Positions 41,892 to 51,363 of a stretch of DNA of 64,000 nt are shown in pieces. The notes below the pieces were generated by a model. That model did not search any database, had not been told where the DNA came from, and worked only from the letters and a program-made list of their open reading frames with translations. The position numbers and the translations under genes are program-made. This stretch comes from Aradus depressus (Eukaryota; Arthropoda; Insecta; Hemiptera; Aradidae). Location: NCBI GenBank assembly GCA_963662175.1, contig OY759215.1:49307213-49371212 (forward strand), read 5' to 3'. Position 1 is the first letter of the stretch, and each line of letters opens with the position of its first letter.

Positions 41892-43534
41892 ATCTTGGTT
41901 AATGCTCGATTCAGTGCCGCGGAACTAATTTTTAAACCAAAAGGGACACGCGTGAATTGATAAGTTCGGCCGTCGAACATAAACGCGGTATATTTACGTG
42001 ACTCTACTGCTAAATTGACTTGATAAAAACTCTTAGTTAAATCGATAGTAGTAAAATATTTCGCGTTATTGCAATTGGCCAAAATAGTGTCGATATTACT
42101 GGTACGGTCGTGGTCTGAATCTAATCGCGAATTTAAATGCCGGCCGTCGGTGCATAATCTAACGGATTGATCTTTCTTCATAATACAAACGAGAGGTGAA
42201 ATAAATTGACTATATGCGGGCTCTATTATATGGTTAGTCAGTAGGTTTTGGATTTCCTGTCTCACTAATGTCAAACGGTAGTGCGGTATTGGGTAATTTT
42301 TAAAAAAAAACGGAGTATCGTCTGTCAATTTAAGTGTATATTCAAAATCTTTAATAAGTCCCGGAATTTTACTAATAATATTGAAGTTGTCTTGAACTAA
42401 TTGTCTAAAAGTCTCTGCATGTTTACAGTGTCGTTTCCCTAATGAGTTTATTGTCTCCTGTATTTTGTCTTCTACGTCAGTCGTGTCGGTTGATGCTAGT
42501 GGTCTCACCTGTAATTCCCTCATAAGCTTTGGGCTGTTAGCAACTTCATTTGTCTGTAAGGGGATGTTGAAGGTCTGTCCGTCGGCTCTGATAATAAATT
42601 GGTTGCTTTGAAAATCAATGCTAGCTCTTAAGGAGTGCAGCATGTCATTACCTATAATAATTTCATGACTGAAGTCCGGGATAACATATAGGTGTCCGTC
42701 GAAGTCATATATGTCGCTTAGGTTTAGTCTGGTCATGATCTGTTGGGTGATTTTCTTGGAAGGTCTGTTAGTTGCAGTAGTTATATACATATTTTGAACG
42801 GGTAATATGTTGAGTTCGTCTGTCGGTATGTCATTCTTAATTCGGTTGAAGAACTCCTCCTGTATTCCAGTGATTTCAGAACCAGAATCAAGTAACCCTA
42901 ATGTCTTGTGTTCCGTTGTCCCTATCGTCATGGTTATTTCGGGGCATTTTGGTGTCGGTTTGTCCGTTACGTAATCTTCACATAGAAGTAAGTCGGTAAA
43001 TTCCTGCATCAGAGATAATATTCTGACGTCGTCTGGGAAAGTTATGTTTTCTTCATTGCCTGTCAGTCTGTCTGTGATTTCGTCCTCTTTTATACTTGAT
43101 GAATTCACCTGGTCTGGGGCAGTCATAGTATTGTCGGGGTATTTTTGTTTGTCGATGGTCTCTTCCTCCTTAGCAGTGATTGGTAAGGATGTCTTTGCTA
43201 TTGATTCTACGTTAACTGGTGATCTGATATCAAAAAATTTGTACTCGTAACCTAATCCTTGAAGTGGTCTTCTCGTGCTGATAAAAACTGGTTCTAAGCG
43301 TCCATTGCCGTATTTTCCTAAACCGCTACCTTCTCGGTACCCTTGAAGCTTCATCAATGTCAGTCCGTTGTTACAGTCTGTCTTTATCTTTACAGGAGTG
43401 GGACATCCATTGTCAATGTTAGTATGTAGGTCAATGTCCCCTGTCAATCTCGTCATCATTTCTGTACCAAGCAAACTGCGTACGTCCCCCTTGAATTTAA
43501 ATTTACCTCCCCCCATAGTTTTAAGTTTGTTCAT
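41888..43534 (-). CDS. pol: Pol part 1: G-patch, protease, RT N-terminal half
   Basis: 548 codons, reached from gag by a -1 shift. Residues 60-97 match a G-patch (glycine-rich nucleic-acid-binding motif): MKLQGY, then GSGLGKYGNGRLEP and a closing GLGYE. Residues 195-320 form a retropepsin-like aspartic protease with LLDSGSE (DSG at 216-218) and a later IIIGNDML. RT starts near 410, with 'IIEPAYSQFISPLVCIMKKD', RLCTDGRHLN and the first catalytic Asp in FTTIDLTKSFYQV. The frame ends at TGA 41888-41890, just before the YVDD box in the next frame. Betaretroviruses carry a G-patch after the protease; here it precedes it. Confidence 0.93.
   Translation of the reverse strand: MNKLKTMGGGKFKFKGDVRSLLGTEMMTRLTGDIDLHTNIDNGCPTPVKIKTDCNNGLTLMKLQGYREGSGLGKYGNGRLEPVFISTRRPLQGLGYEYKFFDIRSPVNVESIAKTSLPITAKEEETIDKQKYPDNTMTAPDQVNSSSIKEDEITDRLTGNEENITFPDDVRILSLMQEFTDLLLCEDYVTDKPTPKCPEITMTIGTTEHKTLGLLDSGSEITGIQEEFFNRIKNDIPTDELNILPVQNMYITTATNRPSKKITQQIMTRLNLSDIYDFDGHLYVIPDFSHEIIIGNDMLHSLRASIDFQSNQFIIRADGQTFNIPLQTNEVANSPKLMRELQVRPLASTDTTDVEDKIQETINSLGKRHCKHAETFRQLVQDNFNIISKIPGLIKDFEYTLKLTDDTPFFFKNYPIPHYRLTLVRQEIQNLLTNHIIEPAYSQFISPLVCIMKKDQSVRLCTDGRHLNSRLDSDHDRTSNIDTILANCNNAKYFTTIDLTKSFYQVNLAVESRKYTAFMFDGRTYQFTRVPFGLKISSAALNRALTKI
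43244..43357 (-). other. G-patch domain encoded ahead of the protease
   Basis: The pattern G-x3-G-x-G-L-G-x4-G-x3-P-V...G-L-G is complete. G-patches bind RNA or activate helicases. In betaretroviral pro proteins they affect reverse transcription. The role in this element is inference. Confidence 0.75.
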
Positions 43535-43548
43535 CCCACTCCTGCTAC

Positions 43549-45099
43549 TTAGTTTTTTATCAAGTGGTCAACAATTGGTTTCAGGTTGTTAGCCAACTCT
43601 CCAAGGGATTGCTTTATTTCTTTCATGTCTGTATTGACATTGTTGTCGGTCACTACCTCCATGTTTCTTACGTTAGGTTTCGACTGGTTATCCCTATAAT
43701 TAGGTGGTCGATTATAATTCTGATTTGAGTCATAGTAATTACGTGGCCGATCGTAATTTAGATTTGACTCGCGGGAAGGGCCTCGGCTAAATTGATTCCC
43801 TCTCTCTTGATTGTAGTGAGAGGTTCCCCGTGCATTCCCAGAATTGTAACGAGGTAGGTCTTGTTTGGGAAAGTTATTGTTTTTCGGAAGACTATCTGGT
43901 CGGTACTGTCTTTCCCCGCCTTTCCAAGAACTATCCTTTAATTTACAATCACGTCTAATTATGTTAGTACCTATCCTAATTATTTGCTCATGTAGTCTCT
44001 CAATAGAGATTATTCCCTGGATCCTAACTGAATTTTCGACCGTCTCTCCATAATGTTTGCTTAATAGTTCACATACGTAGCCTTCCGGAATTTTATATGT
44101 ACTATCCTGGAGTCGTGACACTAATTTTGAAAAATGTTCGCTGGGTGTTTTATCCATATGATCGGCATAGCCTTGGGTATCAAGTTCCCTACGGACTATA
44201 ACGTCATATTTCTCCCCGCAGAACCTATCTTTGAACGCATTGACGAATTCATCAAAAGAGCGGATACTTCCTGACTTTACAAGGAACCAATCCAGACCCT
44301 CGCCCTTTAAATGTGACTTTATAAATTCGTTCAGATTATAAAATTCTCCAATGTGACTATATGCAATTTCTAAATTTGATATGAAATGGTTGGGTAAATC
44401 CAACACATTGTTACGGAACGTTACCTTGTTACGTTCGTAATTTTTTATATACGTATTTTGGAAAGTTACGTTACTAGGCTGTTCGCGAGCAAAGGTCTGA
44501 CCTGTATACCAATCCTTATGTTCTTCAGGGATGGTGAACGTCACTTGGTCATTATGTTTTGGGGTTGAGACCTGATTTTGACCCGAAACAGTATCTATTC
44601 TCTTCGAGATATTGGCGAATCTCTTCTCACAATCGGTACGAAAAAGATTTTGGTTCGAATTTATTTCCTCGACCTCCTTATCTAAACGTTGTGTTTCTGA
44701 CATGATTCTACCCGTCATTTCATGATAACAGACATCTACCATGTCCCTAACTTCAGAAACATGTTTGTCATATCTCCCTTCTAAATTGTCCTGTCTAGTT
44801 CTCAATTCTCCGGACTCAGATCGTAGAGTGCCCATCTCGCGATTAATGGATTCGATATTATTTGCCATTACCGAAATTTCTTGGCGCACACCCCTTATCT
44901 CGGAAGTCTGTTGTCCTATCTGTTCCTGCATGTCCGCTTTTAAATCCTTTCCCAAGTTTCCCATCTGTTCCTGCATGGCCTTAAGCATCGCCTCTAGGTC
45001 AAATTTAGGCTTTTCTACCGGGGACTCCGGGGGAGTGCGAATGGTTTTCCCAGATCGTGTCTGCATCGGTTCTATCTCCGACTTCTCTTTCCCTTCCAT
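43549..45099 (-). CDS. gag: Gag polyprotein
   Basis: 516 codons from ATG 45099-45097 to TAA 43551-43549. Residues 35-185 form a long coiled coil (repeated LEAMLKAMQEQM-like heptads). Residues 220-400 have the pattern of a gypsy capsid ('HFISNLEIAYSHIGEFYNLN', then GLDWFLVKSG, FKDRFCGEKYD). The C-terminus (400-490) is rich in Arg, Asn, Tyr and Pro (NYDRPRNYYDSNQNYNRPPN) and lacks the CCHC zinc knuckle, so RNA binding probably relies on the basic tail. The stop is preceded directly by the frameshift heptamer. Intact. Confidence 0.93.
   Translation of the reverse strand: MEGKEKSEIEPMQTRSGKTIRTPPESPVEKPKFDLEAMLKAMQEQMGNLGKDLKADMQEQIGQQTSEIRGVRQEISVMANNIESINREMGTLRSESGELRTRQDNLEGRYDKHVSEVRDMVDVCYHEMTGRIMSETQRLDKEVEEINSNQNLFRTDCEKRFANISKRIDTVSGQNQVSTPKHNDQVTFTIPEEHKDWYTGQTFAREQPSNVTFQNTYIKNYERNKVTFRNNVLDLPNHFISNLEIAYSHIGEFYNLNEFIKSHLKGEGLDWFLVKSGSIRSFDEFVNAFKDRFCGEKYDVIVRRELDTQGYADHMDKTPSEHFSKLVSRLQDSTYKIPEGYVCELLSKHYGETVENSVRIQGIISIERLHEQIIRIGTNIIRRDCKLKDSSWKGGERQYRPDSLPKNNNFPKQDLPRYNSGNARGTSHYNQERGNQFSRGPSRESNLNYDRPRNYYDSNQNYNRPPNYRDNQSKPNVRNMEVVTDNNVNTDMKEIKQSLGELANNLKPIVDHLIKN
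43552..43558 (-). promoter_or_regulatory. Gag-pol -1 ribosomal frameshift site (A AAA AAC)
   Basis: In the gag frame the last codons are ATA AAA AAC followed by TAA. The heptamer A-AAA-AAC is a canonical X-XXY-YYZ slippery site. After a -1 slip the ribosome reads six codons and then the pol ORF without meeting a stop. The pol frame is indeed -1 to gag. I did not model the downstream stimulatory structure. Confidence 0.9.
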
Positions 45100-45509
45100 T
45101 CTGATAAGAAATATATATCAAAACAATTAAATGAATTATACGGGAGGTCTGGTGCTATCCTAATTTCTATGGTGACCTGTCAGATGGCATCACAATACAA
45201 CAATAGTTATAATATGTAAAATAAATGCCTACTAAATCTACATAAAAAAAAAAAATCAAAAACAAAAAAAAATAAAATTATTTCAATAAATGATGTCATT
45301 CATTGTCCCTACCCTCACCCATCCTTCTTCAGTTTTGATTTTAAATACCGACTTTAAGTGAAAATATAACATTTTAGCCCAATAGGCTGGAATTTACGTT
45401 AAAAAGCAAAAAAAAAATTTTTTAATTAAAAAAAATTAATTAATTAATAAGAGACCGATTAGTGGGGTTCATTAATTATACTAATTGGCATAATTAATAA
45501 ACAAATCAA

Positions 45510-45527
45510 GTCCCTGTTCGGGCGCCA
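45510..45527 (-). promoter_or_regulatory. Primer-binding site, lysine tRNA type
   Basis: On the element's strand TGGCGCCCGAACAGGGAC lies immediately after the 5' LTR. It is complementary to the 3' end of the tRNA-Lys(TTT) class. All 18 bases match that well-known primer site. Confidence 0.93.
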
Positions 45528-46709
45528 ATTATAACCATCTCTCTCCCTGTGTGAGTGCAAATCACGTAATTAATAAAATAAATAAAATTGAGATCGAAAA
45601 ATTATTAAAATTGAAAATTATTTAAATCGCGACTTTAATTAAACAATGCCTGAATAGCTGAAAGCACTCCCACGGGAAGAACGGTTACAAGTTCCTAACG
45701 GTTAGTTGACATCAGTAATTAACAATAATTAATTACTGTTGTCAACCAGAAGAAGCATGAGTGGGGGGGGGAATGAAATGAATCAAACCTATAACTTTAA
45801 CATATTTATTTTAATGAGAACATATTTACAAAACAACAATTGAATATATATATAATTTGGCCGTGTGTCTGAAGGACTGAATTATAACTTAATTACGAGG
45901 TACCTCGATACGATATCCATGGCGAATGACGGCGTGATCACCCTTTCTGGACTTCCCGTAGAAATCGTCTATTCACATAGTCCCTGAAGATCTGCGTAGT
46001 TTCGAGGGCACACCAGAAGTTACACCCCCACTGACTTTGCACCGTCCAAAATCAAAGTGTGTCTCTACGACTAATTCACATATTCAAACTAAACTTTACA
46101 AAGAAAGGAACGTGGTGATCCACCAAGACATGAGCAAAGACTGTTAATTTCACATATTCAAACTAAACTTTACAAAGAAAGGAACGTGGTGATCCACCAA
46201 GACATGAGCAAAGACTGGTAATTTCACATATTCAAACTAAACTTTACAAAGAAAGGAACGTGGTGATCCACCAAGACATGAGCAAAGACTGTGCCAAAAC
46301 GGGGAGTGACTTCCGTGCCTCATCGTGGTGTGGGAACGGATCCCGAGGTCTGATTGGTCGTCGGACTCCGCCCATTTTATTTCCAGCCAATCGCATATTA
46401 CCAATTAACATCTGCCTCTAGTTGTGTGAAAACCTGGAGTAAAAAAAAAAAACCCTTACTGCTTATTCATTATACACCGGATGTAGACAATTATCTTGGC
46501 TTCCTTTCCATTGTGTCTCTATTATTCTTTATTTTCGCTCCCAGCGATCGCGATTCTCTCGCAGGCATCATTGGTTCCGAGCATGCTCTTCCAAATGCAA
46601 TTCTCGTTTATTCAACACCACACAACCCATACTTTGCTCCTAGCGATCGCGATCCTCTCGTAGACATCGCCAGTTCTGAGCATTATCTATAGGGTAGACA
46701 TGCTACAAT
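45528..46709 (-). repeat. 5' LTR (1182 bp)
   Basis: Promoter-bearing LTR for the element's minus-strand transcript, identical to the 3' LTR, including the 74-bp triplet (46075-46293). Borders: the primer-binding site on one side and ATAT plus host DNA on the other. Confidence 0.95.
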
Positions 46710-46724
46710 ATATATAAGTATATA

Positions 46725-46905
46725 TTCGCTCTATGTGATCAGTGAAAGGTTATAATCGCCCCGAAATATCTTCCTGAAAGAATACATCTTGAAGAACTAT
46801 AAATATAGAACATTAATAATTTGTTTAAAAAATAGCATCTATTGTATTTGTTAATATTAGGTATTGTATATTCATTTATCTTCTATTATTTATTTTAATT
46901 TTAAA
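46725..46905. repeat. Right arm of the old inverted repeat (empty of SINE)
   Basis: Reverse complement of the left arm (see 36166-36697), with a single copy of the SINE target. 'gccccgaaatatc' at about 46764-46776 resembles the GAAA side of the hammerhead family at 31165-31215, so the arms may be remnants of that family. Confidence 0.75.
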
Positions 46906-47109
46906 TAAATTAATATATATATAGTGAATAAATACCAATAAAGTAGTCTGTAAAAAAAATGATACTAATATAATCATTAAACAAAAGTGATTAGGATAGA
47001 AATTATATAGGATATTGTTGAAGAAATAAAATGAAAATTAAGAAATTAAGTTTGAGTTAATGCTTAATATACATGAAACACGAATTTTATATGATGGTTA
47101 TTTATTCCT

Positions 47110-47175
47110 TAATTGAGTTTCATGTTTTTTTTATTGTATCTGGCATTAAAGAAGTTGATTCTTTTATGAGCTATA
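47110..47175 (-). pseudogene. Short LINE C-terminal fragment
   Basis: 'ggcattaaagaagttgattc' and 'cttttatgagctata' align with 30510-30550, part of the degenerate RT C-terminus at 30440-30860. Confidence 0.5.
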
Positions 47176-47339
47176 AACGGAACTCAGTTCATAGAGTTCG
47201 AGGGGCTACAGGGGTAATTATTTAGGGGAAATTTTGTCCAAAAAGGGAAATGTGATCTTTGAAATGTTTACTATCAGAAAACAAAACAGGAATACAAAAA
47301 AAGAAATAGAGGTTTTATAACAACTTTATAAATTAGCAC

Positions 47340-47579
47340 TTTAAGAAGGTTAGGTAGAGACCTGGATTTCAAAAGTTAGGTCGGAGAAGTTCGCTCTGTT
47401 GGCACTGGATGCGCTGATCTACCTCCCTCAATATATCATTAATATCCATTAGCTTGGTTCAAGATATTTGAATCCTGGTAACAAAACCAATCCCTTTATG
47501 AAGGATCCTGTCTTCGAATTTCCTAAACGAGTCTGAGTGTGCTCCCGTGTGTTTCTTAAACTTCTCTGGGATGTTCCAC
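47340..47579 (-). pseudogene. Coding-like segment, family unknown
   Basis: Minus-strand reading gives EKWNIPEKFKKHTGAHSDSF and RILHKGIGFVTRIQI, then, after stops, KLMDINDILREVDQRIQCQQ. The composition is protein-like and the frame is broken. It adjoins the perfect palindrome. It could be part of a Penelope-like or other retroelement protein, but no diagnostic motif is present. Confidence 0.35.
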
Positions 47580-47804
47580 TTTTCGTTGTTTCCGGCATTT
47601 TTTCCTCCAGAGGTGTCTTCTTTTTTCTTCGTTGAACAATATTTCGGGACAATTGCAGGTCCCTTCTTCTGGTCACTATGAACGATGATATGAACGAACG
47701 GTTCATAGTGACCAGAAGAAGGGACCTGCAATTGTCCCGAAATATTGTTCAACGAAGAAAAAAGAAGACACCTCTGGAGGAAAAAATGCCGGAAACAACG
47801 AAAA
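47580..47804. repeat. Perfect 104-bp inverted repeat, 17-nt spacer
   Basis: Arms 47580-47683 and 47701-47804 are exact reverse complements; both strands translate to the same VTRRRDLQLSRNIVQRRKKK stretch. A 13-bp direct repeat 'tgtgctcccgtgt' lies just outside each side (about 47538 and 47806). Each arm carries a hammerhead-like box (see 47708-47752). Confidence 0.9.
47708..47752 (+). ncRNA. Hammerhead-like motif in a palindrome arm, core U4 changed
   Basis: CAGAAGA replaces CUGANGA at 47713-47719. Stem II GGGAC/GTCCC (47721-47725 with 47734-47738), GAAA (47739-47742) and an ATAT stem III follow. GTT (47747-47749) can pair with GAC (47710-47712). The same motif lies inverted in the other arm (about 47632-47676). 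Probably inactive. Confidence 0.4.
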
Positions 47805-48175
47805 ATGTGCTCCCGTGTTCCAATATTCTAAAGTCTTCCTCTTCACGTCTTTACCAAAAATATAGAATCTCGTCAGAACATATTCAGAGTATATGCCCAG
47901 GAAGTGAGCCACCGTCTCGTCTTCTTCTCTACATCTGTCACAAGTGGGTCTGTCTTTGACTCCTACAGTGTGTAGGTGTCTATTGAAAGGAACGTATCCT
48001 GTGAGAATTCCTGTTACTTTTCCAAAGCTCGCTGAGAAGAATCCCATCCTTCAACACCTTGGACTCTTCACCCAGAAACATCTTGTCCAATTTATAATCC
48101 GAGTTCGGTATGCCTCCTGGGATATTCCTAGGCCCCATGAAGAACTTACTTGAACCTTTCTTGGACAGTCAGTCT
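47805..48175 (-). pseudogene. Non-LTR retrotransposon C-terminus (homologue of 8273-8640)
   Basis: Minus-strand translation: GKVTGILTGYVPFNRHLHTV, then VKDRPTCDRCREEDETVAHF, the CxxC...H knuckle of I/R1/Jockey-type LINEs. The open frame 47703-48047 covers most of it but runs into the palindrome, so the original C-terminus is lost. Confidence 0.75.
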
Positions 48176-48904
48176 AGTATTTCTCTTAAGACAAAGAGGT
48201 ATTTTCAAGTACCTCTGCCAAAGTTATCTTGTGTTTCAAAAAAACTCCACACACCTGAATAACATTTACCTACCTATTCCCTTTTAAACATTTTTCCCCA
48301 ATGAATATAGATAAATCAATCACTCTGCTTCCAGAGGAAAGGAAGAGGAGAATGGAAATGGGCCGATGTTGTTTGTTAAATGTATATTATTTCAATAAAT
48401 CACTGAGAGGAAGGGATGGAAAGCGGTGGAGGGTGACAACCAAAAGGGAACCCTTTGGAAATCGACCTCCCGGGGGTGGGTCGAGGTCGTAAAATTTCAA
48501 ATGAAGGTGAAACGGGGGACGGTCGACTGAGGTGGGAGTGTCTCTTTAAAAGGAGCCTGTCAGACTATTGATGGGTCGGCTCCGGTCCCCGTCTGCAATA
48601 GCCCGGGCACAACTCCTTCCTTGTCATCACTTTGAAAACCTTCCCCATCAGCCAATCTTCCACCATTCCCTAGTGATTCAGTTCCGATCCAATAAAATAT
48701 ATCCACCTGTTACCCCGGAGCCCATGTCAACTTTGTTCAGGGCTCTCCAGGGTGTCTGCCTCCCTTCAAGACTAGTCAAGACAAAATATGATAAGAAGTT
48801 TCAATACATTTGAGACAACAAACTCATCAACCAAACGTTATTGCTAAAAAACAGCAATGCCCACAGTGCTTTGATGGTAACAGAAAAATGTTGAATGATG
48901 AATG
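48176..48904. other. Unassigned stretch, partly GC-richer
   Basis: 48400-48640 is comparatively GC-rich ('gacctcccgggggtgggtcg'). ORFs 48301-48492 and 48568-48813 have no motif. No repeat match in the window. Confidence 0.35.
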
Positions 48905-49125
48905 ACAATGTGCATCCCCACACGTACTAATCAATTAAGTTTTCGCTCTACCTCCGAATCCAATCGACCAATTGGACTAAAATCTTTAGTTGACTTACAT
49001 ATATGCTTCTGAATCCTTGTACTAAATTTTGTGTCGATATATTCATTACATCGACAGGTTTTAGCGTGTTTGAGAAGGGCTCCCACCTCTGATTCTCCCT
49101 TCCTTTTCGCCGATTTCTCGAACAA
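48905..49125 (-). repeat. R1 fragment, minus orientation
   Basis: 3' block inverted ('taatcaattaagttttcgct', 'ccaatcgaccaattggact') and one internal unit ('gtgtcgatatattcattaca'). Confidence 0.7.
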
Positions 49126-49299
49126 TCATTATTGATTGATTTCATAATTGTTCTCATGAATAAAATTAATGTTCATCTTGATCTTATTATTTATATTCCT
49201 TCTGATAACACATGGATGTTTAAATTGACCAACCTGTAGACAACCTGTCGCTAAAAACCGAAGGAGTAGGTAAATGCAACATTAAACTTATCAATCTTT

Positions 49300-49478
49300 G
49301 GCTTATCAATCCTCATACTAAATTTTGTAGCGATATATTCATTATATCGGCAGTTATTGGTGTATTAGAGTTGAGCCCCCTCCCCTAAACCCCTTCTGAT
49401 CACCCCCTTCGACCGACTTCGCGGAAAATTAATAGGTGCCATCTTCATGGGCTTTTGAATTTAAAAATAATATTTATT

Positions 49479-49556
<78 letters not shown>

Positions 49557-49825
49557 TGTATCAGCAGTTAATGAGATATTTGAGTTGAACCTCTTTCTGA
49601 TCCCCCCTCCACTTTAACTGATTACGTCCTTATAGGGCTTTGAGTATACATATGAAATTTCGTGTCAATACATTCATTACAACGGCAGTTATTGGAGTTT
49701 TGGGTTTAGCTTCCCCCCTAATCCCTTCCCTTTGGCCGATTTGGCTAAAAATCAATACGTGTTTTTCTTGGAGGATACTGGGATACCTACACATATAAAA
49801 TTCCGTTAAAATACATAACTTCCCG
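49300..49825 (-). repeat. R1 body with three units, split by an (AT)n tract
   Basis: Units are marked by 'cgatatattcattatatcgg', 'acattgtatcagcagttaat' and 'caatacattcattacaacgg'. An (AT)n microsatellite of about 70 bases (49483-49552) replaces the 'cgatacattcat' part of the middle unit. It ends close to 'ttaaaatacataacttcccg'. Confidence 0.75.
49483..49552. repeat. (AT)n microsatellite, ~35 repeats
   Basis: Pure alternating AT grown inside an R1 unit. Confidence 0.95.
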
Positions 49826-50261
49826 TCGCAAAATAAAATTTTGTGCACAATTTCGAAAATAAACTATTAAATTTGTGGATTATCATTGATAAATATTTGT
49901 TTTTATGTTGAATGAGGGGGGGAGGGGGGGGGGGGTCTGGAAAAGATAAGGAAGCTATTAGAATTATCCTAAGCCGACCAGATAAGCAAGCTTTGTGTTA
50001 AATTGCAATCTTGGGGGAATCCCGCCCCATCCCTTCCTCCATTCATTAGTATTTAGATGAACACTATCTATTTTCATTAATAACAGAAACAATTCTTCGG
50101 GGAGAGGGCTTTTAGAGCAGCCGTGGAGAGAACAAATCGGAAATACATTCACGAATCCCGATTCGTATAAATTTCAATAGTATAACTGATTTTAAAATAA
50201 ATAAATTATATCGAAATAAATTAATCGAAATAAAGTACGTTTCCTTGCCACCATTTTATTT
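49826..50261. other. Unassigned stretch
   Basis: A G-rich run near 49915-49936 ('gggggggaggggggggggggg'-like) and otherwise AT-rich DNA. No gene. Confidence 0.4.
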
Positions 50262-50311
50262 TCGAACAGAAACGGTTTTCTATGTATTTTCTGCGTCATC
50301 ATCAGTGGCAC
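50262..50311 (-). ncRNA. Decayed hammerhead motif, sister of 1794-1838
   Basis: CTGATGA (50305-50299) and GAAA (50280-50277), followed by ACCGTTTC. Stem II has lost its 3' strand and stem I pairs poorly. Flanking 'ccattttattttcgaacaga' resembles 1779-1800. Confidence 0.45.
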
Positions 50312-50325
50312 ATTTATGGACATAA

Positions 50326-50886
50326 AAAAAGTCATCGGAGTAACACCGGCAATGCATTTCACCGGAACGAATTAATCAATAAACGTTTCGGTCCCCCTTC
50401 AAAACCAGTCGACCGTTTGCAATAATATTCAAGTTGACTTACATAGGGTCTCCTAAATTATCATACTAAATTTTGTGTCGATAAGTTCTTACAGCGTGCG
50501 TTAAGGAATTTGAATTGAGCCCCTCTCCTTTACTTCTGCCGATTTCGCTGAAAATTAATAAGTGTCGTCCTTATGGAATTTTGATTTCACATTTGAAATT
50601 TTGTGTTCATACCTTCATTACATCGGCAGTTATTACAGTATAGGATTGAGTCTCTCCGCTAATCCCCCCTTTATTTCAGTCGAGTTGGCTGAAATCGATA
50701 GGTATTGTCCTTCGTTGTTCAGGTCTATTATAATATTTCATGTCGATACATATCGGAAGTTATCTTGTTCACAGACAAATTATTTCTTTCAAATTTTGAA
50801 CATGAAAACATGTATTTCCGTTGAAAACTCATCAAATTGTTGACCGATTACATAACTTCCCCTATACTTCGTAGTGAGGAAATAAC
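50326..50886 (-). repeat. Near-complete R1 copy, minus orientation
   Basis: From the inverted 3' block ('gtcatcggagtaacaccggc') through three internal units to the terminal block 'gattacataacttcccctat' and 'acttcgtagtgaggaaa'. About 560 bp. Confidence 0.8.
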
Positions 50887-51098
50887 TAGCAAAACCATCG
50901 AGTAAGAGGAGGAAATCATTGTGAGTCAGATAGCTGTTTTTTGGGTTGTGTCAGTGGCCAATTAGTAATTTAAAATGTAAATAGTTGCTTTAGTGTTCAT
51001 TTGATCAAGGTCTCAAGTATTTGAATTTGTTGTTGTTGAATTTTTAGAATATAAGTAATATTGTTTCTTTCGGATTAAGGTAAATGTTGTTATAGTTA

Positions 51099-51363
51099 GT
51101 TATTATGACTCATGCCCGGGCTTTAACTACAAGGTCATATCGCCTAGTACAGCGCTCTTCCGTCACTCTAATGGACATGAGTCAGACTATGGAAGTCGTA
51201 AATTTGGCCATCAAACAGGCTTGGGACCATCGCTCAATCCGAAGGACGGCGTGCTTAAGTTTTTTTTATACCTCCCAGGTAAAATAAACTAAGGGCCTAG
51301 GCTGGGTTTTGACCCCGCGATCTTGAGCTCAGTTAGTAAGCACTCACACCACTGAGCTACCGG
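51099..51363 (-). repeat. SINE-T copy with internal deletion
   Basis: The head is at the right ('gagctaccggt' complement), a deletion falls in the middle (near 51210), and the tail is at 51099. 'gttattatgactcatgc' follows again at 51363-51379, right after the head: the last bases of another SINE-T 3' end, so two copies may have been joined in tandem. Confidence 0.8.

Larger units (their letters stand above)
36698..46709 (-). mobile_element. Complete Ty3/gypsy-type LTR retrotransposon
   Basis: 10,012 bp on the minus strand: 5' LTR 45528-46709, primer-binding site 45510-45527, gag 45099-43549, pol 43534-39783 in two frames, 1.9 kb of noncoding DNA, polypurine tract 37892-37882, 3' LTR 36698-37879. 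ATAT stands on both sides (36694-36697 and 46710-46713), inside an (AT)n target. The order protease-RT-RNase H-integrase is that of Ty3/gypsy. The LTRs show no difference on full side-by-side reading, so insertion is very recent. No envelope ORF is present. Confidence 0.95.

Noticed and set aside
40000..45130. Plus-strand ORFs at 41119, 43044, 43368, 43865 and 44741
   Set aside because: Antisense shadows of gag and pol.
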